A DNA stretch of 64,000 nucleotides from Pseudoxanthomonas sp. J35. Lineage in GTDB: Bacteria > Pseudomonadota > Gammaproteobacteria > Xanthomonadales > Xanthomonadaceae. Positions 7,800-14,040 of this stretch are shown here, piece by piece. Below the pieces are notes generated by a model. It was not told the DNA's origin and did no database searches. It saw nothing but the letters and a program-made list of their open reading frames with translations. The translations under genes and the position numbers were made by a program. The stretch covers positions 1-64,000 of the forward strand of contig NZ_AZVB01000012.1 of NCBI RefSeq assembly GCF_000513995.1, given 5' to 3'. How positions within the stretch are numbered: position 1 is the stretch's first letter; every line of letters begins with the position of its first letter.

Positions 7800-8234
7800 C
7801 TATCCCTCGAAGCGGATGCGGACCGAGTCGGCGCTGCGCTCGGCCGGGCCGTGGTGCACGGCCTCGATGTTGTTGCCGTCCGGGTCCAGCACGAACGCGG
7901 CGTAGTAGCCGGGATGGTAGCCGCGCAGGCCCGGCGCGCCGTTGTCGCGGCCACCATTGGCCAGCGCCGCGGCGTGGAAGGCGTCGACCATGGCGCGGTC
8001 GCGCGCCTGGAAGGCGAGGTGGTGGCGGCCGGTCAGCTGGCCGGTGGCTGCCTCGCTGCCGGCGGTGGACACAAACAGTTCGTCGGCCCAGAACCAGTCC
8101 TCGCCCTCGCCGCCGATCGGGATGCCGAGCGCCTGCAGCACCGCGCCGTAGAAGGCGCGGCTGGCGTCGAGGTCGCGCACCACCAGTTGCAGGTGGTCGA
8201 TCAGGCGGCCGCGGTGCAATTCGCTGGTTTCCAT
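7800..8234 (-). CDS. VOC family protein (glyoxalase/bleomycin-resistance fold)
   Basis: The 144-residue protein has the paired beta-alpha-beta-beta-beta modules of the vicinal oxygen chelate fold. HLQLVVRDLDASRAFYGAVL forms the first module and HHLAFQARDRAMVDAFHAAAL the start of the second. The C-terminus DPDGNNIEAVHHGP is typical of small, single-domain dioxygenase/glyoxalase-like VOC proteins. Metal-ligand candidates are the histidine near residue 13, the one in HHLAFQ and the glutamate in NIEAV. The substrate is unknown. No clear ribosome site is visible, but the start matches the family N-terminus. Confidence 0.85.
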   Translation of the reverse strand: METSELHRGRLIDHLQLVVRDLDASRAFYGAVLQALGIPIGGEGEDWFWADELFVSTAGSEAATGQLTGRHHLAFQARDRAMVDAFHAAALANGGRDNGAPGLRGYHPGYYAAFVLDPDGNNIEAVHHGPAERSADSVRIRFEG

Positions 8235-8327
8235 CCGGAGGGGGCCTTGAAGAAGGGCGGCCCCAGTCTGCGCAGGCCGGGTTCAGCGGGCGTGAGCATG
8301 CGCCCGGAGCCCCTCCCTTCGGGGGAG

Positions 8328-8367
8328 CGCACCGGTAGAGTCGGGCTTGCCCGACTCTACCGGTGCG
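8328..8367. repeat. GTAG-type palindromic repeat (REP/SMAG-like), copy 1
   Basis: Perfect 19-base arms at 8328-8346 and 8349-8367 flank a central TT. The core is GTAGAGTCGGGC-TT-GCCCGACTCTAC. It matches the GTAG-ended palindromic repeats described in Stenotrophomonas maltophilia and related genera. It lies between the VOC gene and an EF-hand gene. Confidence 0.8.
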
Positions 8368-8393
8368 TTTCCCGCTTGGGCGGAGAGGGAGCC

Positions 8394-8417
8394 GTAGAGG
8401 CGGGGCTTGCCCCGCTG
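8394..8417. repeat. GTAG-type palindromic repeat, copy 2
   Basis: GTAGAGGCGGGGC-TT-GCCCCGC is a variant of the same palindrome with a different stem sequence, 27 bp after copy 1 in the same orientation. The right side diverges after the stem and lacks the closing CTAC. Confidence 0.75.
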
Positions 8418-8449
8418 CTTCTTCACGCGAGCGGGGGTACCCATCGGGC

Positions 8450-8471
8450 AGTCGGGCAAGCCCGACTCTAC
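8450..8471. repeat. GTAG-type palindromic repeat, copy 3 (inverted)
   Basis: AGTCGGGC-AA-GCCCGACTCTAC is the same element in the opposite orientation, with its CTAC end on the right. Together with copies 1 and 2 it fills the gap between the convergent VOC side and the EF-hand gene. Confidence 0.75.
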
Positions 8472-8520
8472 GTCCGCTACCCCTCTCCCGGGGGAGAGGG
8501 GGCTGTATCCGGCGGCTGGT

Positions 8521-8859
8521 TTACGGCATCGGTGCGGGCGACTTCGGATTGGTGCTGGGCACCGGATGCGCCTTGGCGCGCGCGTCCTTCTTCTCGCCCG
8601 GGGTCATGCCCCGTTCCTTGCCGGCATCGATTTCCTCGTCGGTGACGTAGCCGTCACCGTTGACGTCGTACTTGGCGAAATCGTCCGCGGTCTTGCGGCC
8701 GCCGGCGGTGAACTCGGCCAGGCTCAGGCGGTTGTCGCCATCGGTGTCCATCTTCTTCACCTTGTCGGTGCTGGACATGTTGCCGTCGCCGGCGAAGGCT
8801 GCGCCGGCGGTGAACGCGCCGGTCAGGGCGGCAAGGGCAAGCAGCTGGATCTTTTTCAT
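8521..8859 (-). CDS. Secreted EF-hand protein
   Basis: This 112-residue protein has a signal peptide (KKIQLLALAALTGAFTAGAAFA) and two EF-hand loops. One is DTDGDNRLSLAEF at about residues 39-51 and the other DVNGDGYVTDEEI at about 65-77; both have Asp/Asn at the calcium-coordinating positions and a closing Glu. It is probably a periplasmic calcium-binding protein. The C-terminal tail is rich in lysine and proline. The ATG follows GGAGGAA. A similar secreted EF-hand protein is encoded at 30754-31107. Its partner is unknown. Confidence 0.85.
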   Translation of the reverse strand: MKKIQLLALAALTGAFTAGAAFAGDGNMSSTDKVKKMDTDGDNRLSLAEFTAGGRKTADDFAKYDVNGDGYVTDEEIDAGKERGMTPGEKKDARAKAHPVPSTNPKSPAPMP

Positions 8860-8977
8860 CGGTTCCTCCCGGAGGACTGCGGTGGTGCGGGGACAGGCGC
8901 GAATGCACCGTGCCGCCCATCTTCCGTGGCGCGACGTTGCCTGCGCGGCAACGCGGCGATGACACGGAGTGAAAGGT

Positions 8978-9832
8978 TCAGCCTGCCAGCGCCAGCCCGG
9001 CGGCTCCCGGAGAAGCGAGCAGGGGCTGGCGGGTCTCGTCGGTCCACACCTGGAAGCGCTCCAGGGTGTTGGGGCCGAAAGTGCTGCTGATCGCCACGTC
9101 CGCCGCGTCGCGGCCGCGCGCGATCAGCACGCGGCCGATGCGCGGGGTGTTGTGGCGCGCGTCGAAGGTGTACCAGTCGCCGTCCAGCCAGGCCTCGAAC
9201 CAGGCCGAGAAATCCATCGGCGCGTCCACCGGCGGGATGCCGATGTCGCCGAGGTAGCCGGTGCAGTAGCGCGCCGGGATGTTCATGCAGCGGCACAGGG
9301 CGATGGCGGCATGGGCGAAGTCGCGGCACACGCCGCGGCCTTCCTCGAGCGCGCGCAGTGCGCCGCGGGTCGGGTCGGCGTGGTGGTAGCCGAACTCGAT
9401 CGCCTCGTGCACGTGGTCGCAGATGGCCTGCACCCGCGCCCAGCCCGGCGGTATGTGGCCGAACCGGTCCCAGGCGTACTGCATCAGCACGTCGGTCTCG
9501 CAGTAGCGGCTGGCGCGCAGGAACACCAGGGCCTCGTCCGGCAGCGCCTCCACCGGCATCTGCATCGCGTCGGGCGCCTGCCGGTCGGGCAGGCCGCTGT
9601 CGCGGACCACCGCGTCGGCGGTGAGCAGCAGCAGTCCGGCCGGCGCCAACAGGCGCGTGCAGGTGTTGCCGAAGGCGTCGCGGAACTGCCGCGTCGGCAG
9701 CAGCGGCCAGGTCGACAGCGGCTGCGCGTCGACGATGTCGTGGCTGCGCGAGCCATGGATGTCGAGCATCACCACCATCGGCGTGGGCTGCAGGAAGCGG
9801 TAGGAGATCTCGAACCCGAGGCGGATCAGCAT
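8978..9832 (-). CDS. Transglutaminase-like cysteine protease family protein
   Basis: The 284-residue cytoplasmic protein has an N-terminal beta-rich domain (residues 1-120, MLIRLGFEISYRF) followed by a transglutaminase core. The catalytic cysteine is Cys169 in GVCRDFAHAA, the histidine lies in FDARHN and an aspartate precedes it in the same segment. The arrangement is that of the bacterial transglutaminase-like superfamily, whose members are usually proteases or amidases. The N-terminal domain with LEISYRF-type strands is a common partner in this subgroup. There is no signal peptide. Neighbouring genes give no clue to the substrate. Confidence 0.85.
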   Translation of the reverse strand: MLIRLGFEISYRFLQPTPMVVMLDIHGSRSHDIVDAQPLSTWPLLPTRQFRDAFGNTCTRLLAPAGLLLLTADAVVRDSGLPDRQAPDAMQMPVEALPDEALVFLRASRYCETDVLMQYAWDRFGHIPPGWARVQAICDHVHEAIEFGYHHADPTRGALRALEEGRGVCRDFAHAAIALCRCMNIPARYCTGYLGDIGIPPVDAPMDFSAWFEAWLDGDWYTFDARHNTPRIGRVLIARGRDAADVAISSTFGPNTLERFQVWTDETRQPLLASPGAAGLALAG

Positions 9833-10006
9833 CGGCGTGGCCCGTGGGGGATGGGGGAAGCCGATTGCACCGGGCGCGCGCGCAAGGCAGCGTGAAACAA
9901 CCCGCCTTCGCGTGCATGGAAACTGTCGCGTTCAGCCGCCGCCGACGCATCGTTGACGCCGCGCTGCGCGACGATCCGCTGGTCCCGGTCGCGAGGAACA
10001 TCCACG

Positions 10007-10354
10007 ATGCAGCACCGCAGACTGCGTTTCGGCCGCGGCTTCCGTCTCGTCGCCGAATGCCGCGGCGTGCAGGCCGCGCAGATGGTGATCGCCCCCGGCG
10101 ACAGCGAGGGTGGGCCCGACAACCGCCACCGCGCCGTCGAGCAGTGGCTGTTCGTGGTCTCCGGCAGCGGCGTGGCCATCGTCGACGGCGTGCGCCGGCG
10201 GCTGGGCGAGGGCAGCCTGCTGCTGGTCGAACGCGGCGAGGCGCACGAGATCCGCAACACCGGGCGGACGCCGCTGCGCACGCTCAACTTCTACTCACCT
10301 CCCGCGTACACGGAAGCGGGCAATCCGCGTCCGCCGGCGCGGCGCCCCCGATGA
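10007..10354 (+). CDS. Cupin domain protein
   Basis: The 115-residue protein is a single cupin domain. Cupin motif 1 appears as PDNRHRAVEQWLFVVSG and motif 2 as GEAHEIRNTGRTPLRTLNFY. The residues H, E and H in these motifs are the likely metal ligands. The ATG at 10007 follows GAGGAA and was preferred over an upstream in-frame start at 9953, which would add unrelated sequence. Small single-domain cupins have many roles (isomerases, dioxygenases, sugar binding), so no specific function is assigned. The C-terminus is basic and proline-rich. Confidence 0.8.
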   Translation: MQHRRLRFGRGFRLVAECRGVQAAQMVIAPGDSEGGPDNRHRAVEQWLFVVSGSGVAIVDGVRRRLGEGSLLLVERGEAHEIRNTGRTPLRTLNFYSPPAYTEAGNPRPPARRPR

Positions 10355-10453
10355 CGGGCACGGCCGGGCGCTGCCCGGGGGGCACTGCCGCCGGCGCCGG
10401 CAAGGGCGTAGGCTCGGCCCGGCGGCACTGGCGCCGCGGAAGGGGAGGCAGAC

Positions 10454-10891
10454 ATGCAGACGCAAACGGTAGCCTCGAGGCCCACGGCCTACCGGCTTCT
10501 CGCGATCCTGACGCTGGTCTGGAACCTGATCGGCGTGGCGATGTTCTACGTGCAGGTGACGATGGACGACACCCGCCTGGCGACCCTGACCGAGCTGCAG
10601 CGGCAGGTGTACCAGGCCACGCCGGCATGGGTGGACGTGGCCTTCGCCTTTGCCGTGTTTGGTGGGCTGCTCGGCGCGATCGGATTGCTGGTACGGCGGC
10701 GCTGGGCAGTGACGATGTTCGGCATCTCGCTGCTGGCGCTGCTGGTGCAGTTCCTTGGCGCCTACCTGGTGACGCCGGCATGGGCGGCCTACGGCGCGGC
10801 GGGGCTGGCGATGCCGCTGCTGCTGGTGGTCGTTGCCGCGTTCCTGTGGAGCTATGCGCGGCGGGCGCTGGCCCGCGGCTGGCTGCGTTGA
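10454..10891 (+). CDS. Small integral membrane protein
   Basis: The 145-residue protein has four predicted membrane helices: LLAILTLVWNLIGVAMFYV, WVDVAFAFAVFGGLLGAIGLL, VTMFGISLLALLVQFLGAYLV and AGLAMPLLLVVVAAFLWSYA. Between helices 1 and 2 is a hydrophilic segment with TELQRQVYQATPAW. The pattern is common in small uncharacterised inner-membrane proteins of the Xanthomonadaceae. The ATG has a good GGGAGG ribosome site. No function can be given. Confidence 0.75.
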   Translation: MQTQTVASRPTAYRLLAILTLVWNLIGVAMFYVQVTMDDTRLATLTELQRQVYQATPAWVDVAFAFAVFGGLLGAIGLLVRRRWAVTMFGISLLALLVQFLGAYLVTPAWAAYGAAGLAMPLLLVVVAAFLWSYARRALARGWLR

Positions 10892-10949
10892 GATCCCGGG
10901 CCGGCGCGCCGCACCTGCGCGGCCGCCGGTCGACGCGAACGGAGGTGGC

Positions 10950-11858
10950 ATGGATATCGGCATGATCGGGTTGGGCCGGATGGGGGCGAACATGGCCGCG
11001 CGGCTCAAGCGTGGCGGGCATCGGGTGGTCGGCTTCGACCCTGGCGCCGGCGCCCGCGAACGCGCCGCCAGCGCACACGGGCTGGAGACGGTGGAATCGC
11101 TGCAGGCGCTGGTGGCCGCGCTGCCGGCGCCACGCGCGTTGTGGCTGATGGTGCCGGCCGGCGAACCGGTCGACGCCACCCTGGCCGCGCTGTTGCCGCT
11201 GCTGCATGGCGGCGACGTGGTGGTCGACGGCGGCAACTCCAACTACCGCGACAGCCAGCGCCGCGCCGCGCAATGCCGCGCGCAGGGCGTCGACTTCCTC
11301 GATTGCGGCACCAGCGGCGGCGTGTGGGGCCTGCAGGAGGGCTACAGCCTGATGGTCGGCGGCGACGCGGCGGCCTGCGAGCGGCTGCGACCGCTGTTCG
11401 AGACGCTGGCGCCGGCGCCGGACCGCGGCTGGGGCCGGGTCGGCCCGGAAGGCGCGGGCCACTTCGCCAAGATGGTGCACAACGGCATCGAGTACGGAAT
11501 GATGCAGGCCTATGCCGAGGGCTTCGCGATCATGCAGCGCAAGGAGGAACTGGCGCTGGACCTGCCGCAGGTGGCCGGGATCTGGCGCCATGGCAGCGTG
11601 GTCCGTTCCTGGCTGCTGGACCTGGCCGCCGACGCGCTGCGCGACAATCCCTCGCTGGAAGGGATCGCGGCGTGGGTGCCGGATTCAGGCGAGGGCCGCT
11701 GGACCGTGGCCGAGGCGGTGGAGCTGGACGTGCCGGCGCCGGTAATCACGCTGTCGCTGCTGGAGCGGCTGCGCTCGCGCGACCGCGAGTCCTTCAGCGA
11801 CCGTCTGCTGGCGGCGCTGCGCGACCGATTCGGCGGGCATGGGGTGAAGCGCGAGTAG
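10950..11858 (+). CDS. gnd: 6-phosphogluconate dehydrogenase, short (NAD-type) form
   Basis: The enzyme oxidises 6-phosphogluconate to ribulose 5-phosphate and CO2. At 302 residues it belongs to the short form (about 300 residues, GndA/YqeC type) rather than the 470-residue form, and these usually prefer NAD+. The Rossmann motif GLGRMGANMA starts at residue 7. Substrate-site motifs are VDGGNSNYRDS, GTSGGVWGL and HFAKMVHNGIEYGMMQAYAE, in which the lysine is the catalytic base. The ATG at 10950 follows GGAGG. No other pentose-phosphate genes are adjacent. A tandem-repeat array begins 32 bp after the stop. Confidence 0.92.
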   Translation: MDIGMIGLGRMGANMAARLKRGGHRVVGFDPGAGARERAASAHGLETVESLQALVAALPAPRALWLMVPAGEPVDATLAALLPLLHGGDVVVDGGNSNYRDSQRRAAQCRAQGVDFLDCGTSGGVWGLQEGYSLMVGGDAAACERLRPLFETLAPAPDRGWGRVGPEGAGHFAKMVHNGIEYGMMQAYAEGFAIMQRKEELALDLPQVAGIWRHGSVVRSWLLDLAADALRDNPSLEGIAAWVPDSGEGRWTVAEAVELDVPAPVITLSLLERLRSRDRESFSDRLLAALRDRFGGHGVKRE

Positions 11859-11890
11859 TGCCGGCGGGTGGGCGCAACGTCGGGCACAGC

Positions 11891-12024
11891 AAGGCAACAG
11901 CAAGGCAACAGCAAGGCAACAGCAAGGCAACAGCAAGGCAACAGCAAGGCAACAGCAAGGCAACAGCAACAGCAAGGCAACAGCAACAGCAAGGCAACAG
12001 CAACAGCAAGGCAACAGCAACAGC
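11891..12024 (+). repeat. Tandem array of 11-bp then 17-bp units (AAGGCAACAGC)
   Basis: The unit AAGGCAACAGC repeats at strict 11-bp spacing, with unit starts at 11891, 11902, 11913, 11924, 11935, 11946 and 11957. The spacing then changes to 17 bp by insertion of CAACAG, with starts at 11974, 11991 and 12008. Degenerate CAACGG copies continue to about 12045. Neither period is in the coding frame of a recognisable gene. Array length is likely to vary between strains. It abuts a dispersed repeat that recurs at 36806-37118. Confidence 0.9.
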
Positions 12025-12028
12025 AAGA

Positions 12029-12270
12029 GCAACGGCAACGGCGTTGAGGTGGCAGGCTTCGGACGGAGCCGCGGCAGCACGGGGTATGCCGCATCGCGCG
12101 GTTCCGCGTCCTGCTCCAACGCGCGAACGCGGCACATCCATGTGCCGCTTGCGGCATACCCCCGCGCCACCGCGTCTTTCGGCCCGCCTGGATCGTGGCT
12201 TCGTTCTTTTCTCTCCCCCGGCGAGCGGGCCTGGGACGCGGCGCTCCTGTAGAGCGGGGCTTGCCCCGCT
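12029..12270 (+). repeat. Composite dispersed repeat, copy A
   Basis: This block begins with AGCAACGGCAACGGCG, continues through GGCTTCGGACGGAGCCGCGG and GCATCGCGCGGTTCCGCGTC, and later has TCGTGGCTTCGTTCT. It ends in a GTAG palindrome (GTAGAGCGGGGC-TT-GCCCCGC, 12249-12270). The same modules in the same order occur on the minus strand at 36806-37118, with about 90% identity by eye over the central 60 bases. No open frame in it is convincing. Together with the tandem array it occupies the 425-bp gap between gnd and the oxidoreductase gene. Confidence 0.75.
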
Positions 12271-12283
12271 GCGCCCGCGTCCG

Positions 12284-13324
12284 TCAGGCAGGCGCGATCT
12301 CCCGCCGTTCGTCATTGCTGCGCAGGCCGGCCTCGATCACCCGGATCGTGGCCAGCGCATCCTCCACGGACACAGGCAGCGGGGCTCCGTCGGCGATCGC
12401 GTCGCGCAGCTGCGCGTAGTAGGCGAGGTAGTCACCCGGCGGTGTCGGCGAGGCTTCCTCGCGCACGCTGCCGTCCGGCTGCACACGCAGCAGCGTGCCG
12501 GGGCGCGGATCGCGGCCCCAGTCCGGTCCTCCAGGGATGTGGCCGGCGCGCAGCGCGTCCTCCTGGGGATCCAGGCCGTGCTTGATCCAGCTGCCGCCGC
12601 TGCCGTGCACGGCGAAGCGCAGGCCGTGGCCGGGGACCAGGGAGCCGGCGTGCAGTACCGCGCGCAGGCGTGGATAGCGCAGCTGCACGTGGAAGTAGTC
12701 GACCGCGTTGGCGCCGTCGCGCTGCATGCCCAGGTCGGCGTGGACGGCAAGCGGCGTGCCGAACAGCTGCAGGGCCTGGTCGACCAGGTGCGGGCCAAGG
12801 TCGTACCACAGTCCGCTGCCGGGGCCGGCGCGGTCGCGCCAGCGGTCCGGCACCTGCGGGCGGAAGCGGTCGAAGTGCGAGTGGAACTCGGCCACTTCGC
12901 CCAGCGCGCCGGCCTGGAGCAGTCCGCGCAGGGCAAGGAAGTCCGCGTCCCAGCGCCGGTTGTGGAACACGGCCAGCACCCGCCCGTGCCTGCGCGCGGC
13001 CTCGGCCATCGCCTGCGCCTGGGCCGTGTCCAGGGCGAAGGGCTTGTCGACGACGACGTGCTTGCCGGCGGCCAGCGCCTGCAGCGCCAGCGGCGCATGG
13101 GTGTCGTTGGGCGTGGCGAGCACGACCAGCTGGATCGCCGGTTCGGCAAAGGCCGCGACCGGCTCCGGGAGCACGTGCACCTGCGGAAGCCTGTCGTGCA
13201 CCTTGGCCGGTTCGCTGGAGACCACGGTGTGCAGATGCAGCCCAGGCGTGGCCTCGATCAGCGGGGCGTGGAACACGCGACCGGCCAGGCCGTAACCGAC
13301 CAGCGCGACCTCGATGCCTGCCAT
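12284..13324 (-). CDS. Gfo/Idh/MocA family NAD(P)-dependent oxidoreductase
   Basis: The 346-residue enzyme has the nucleotide-binding motif VGYGLAGRVFHAPL at about residues 8-21 and the family motif DKPFALD, in which the lysine is catalytic (VVVDKPFALDTAQAQ). A second motif, DLGPHLVDQALQLFG, carries the aspartate and histidine of the C-terminal domain active site. This subgroup resembles E. coli YdgJ-like proteins, which act on sugars or inositols; the actual substrate is unknown. The ATG at 13324 was chosen because it begins MAGIEVALVGYG; an upstream in-frame ATG adds nine residues. It is transcribed towards the repeat block. Confidence 0.9.
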   Translation of the reverse strand: MAGIEVALVGYGLAGRVFHAPLIEATPGLHLHTVVSSEPAKVHDRLPQVHVLPEPVAAFAEPAIQLVVLATPNDTHAPLALQALAAGKHVVVDKPFALDTAQAQAMAEAARRHGRVLAVFHNRRWDADFLALRGLLQAGALGEVAEFHSHFDRFRPQVPDRWRDRAGPGSGLWYDLGPHLVDQALQLFGTPLAVHADLGMQRDGANAVDYFHVQLRYPRLRAVLHAGSLVPGHGLRFAVHGSGGSWIKHGLDPQEDALRAGHIPGGPDWGRDPRPGTLLRVQPDGSVREEASPTPPGDYLAYYAQLRDAIADGAPLPVSVEDALATIRVIEAGLRSNDERREIAPA

Positions 13325-13488
13325 GCGCGTGTCCTTGCGGGAATCCAGCACGGATTACACGCGTGCAGGCGTGGTCCGGGCAAGCGGGGGACGCCTGAAT
13401 CCTGCACAACCTTCACGCCAGGATTCACCGATGCTAGACGCACGGACCGCGAGACTCGCCCCACATCCACAGGAAAGGAGTTTCGCCA

Positions 13489-13833
13489 ATGCGCAGGAAT
13501 GCATCGATTCTCGCGGTTGCCCTGGTCGCCGCGCTGGGCGCCAACATGGCGCTGGCCAATGACGAGAAGCCGCAGAAGAAGCCGGCCGCCGACGCTGATT
13601 CGTCGCAGCCGGTCAACGACACCTGGATCACCACCAAGGTGAAGTCGAGCCTGCTGGCCGACAGCGATGTGTCCGGCACGAAGATCGAGGTGGACACGGT
13701 CAATGGCGTGGTCTACCTGACCGGTACCGCCGAGACCCAGGCGCAGGCCGACAAGGCCAAGGAGATCGCCAAGGGCATCGAGGGCGTGTCCAAGGTCGAC
13801 GCCACCAAGGTGAAGGTCACCGGTTCGCGCTGA
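13489..13833 (+). CDS. Periplasmic BON-domain protein (OsmY-like)
   Basis: The 114-residue protein has a signal peptide (ILAVALVAALGANMALA) and one BON domain (about residues 44-112), with DTWITTKVKSSLLADSDV followed by NGVVYLTGTAETQAQADKA. BON domains occur in OsmY and related envelope proteins induced by osmotic stress and are thought to bind phospholipid. OsmY has two BON domains; this protein has one. The ribosome site is AGGAAAGGAG. A strong terminator follows at 13877, so the gene is probably monocistronic. Confidence 0.88.
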   Translation: MRRNASILAVALVAALGANMALANDEKPQKKPAADADSSQPVNDTWITTKVKSSLLADSDVSGTKIEVDTVNGVVYLTGTAETQAQADKAKEIAKGIEGVSKVDATKVKVTGSR

Positions 13834-13876
13834 CCGGCGCGAAGGTTCTGGCGCACCGGGGTGACGACGGCGCGCC

Positions 13877-13920
13877 AAGCGGCGCGGGGCCCTTCCGGGG
13901 CTCCGCGCCGCTTTCTTTCT
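13877..13920 (+). terminator. Intrinsic terminator after the BON-domain gene
   Basis: AAGCGGCGCGG at 13877-13887 pairs with CCGCGCCGCTT at 13903-13913. The interior is partly paired, and a T-rich tract (TTTCTTTCT) follows. Confidence 0.85.
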
Positions 13921-14002
13921 GCCTGGGCCTCGCCCGCACGCGCCCGTTACAGCCCGTTACATGATCCCCTCCGGGGCTTCGCTGGCCGTTGGGGACGCCT
14001 CG

Positions 14003-14010
14003 GCTAGAAT
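14003..14010 (+). promoter_or_regulatory. Candidate extended -10 element (GCTAGAAT)
   Basis: GCTAGAAT lies 30 bp before the glucosidase start. The same octamer precedes the SPOR gene, tRNA-Thr and trpS in this window. No good -35 hexamer is visible at the usual distance. Confidence 0.5.
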
Positions 14011-14040
14011 CGGCCCCTTCCCCACGCCGCACCCCGCCGC

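Noticed and set aside
9953-10965. Longer alternative frames across the cupin and membrane-protein genes
   Set aside because: They lack motifs and cross the well-supported cupin and four-helix membrane-protein genes with good ribosome sites.
11891-12024. Possible CRISPR array
   Set aside because: Units are 11 or 17 bp with no unique spacers and no cas genes nearby; it is a simple tandem repeat.
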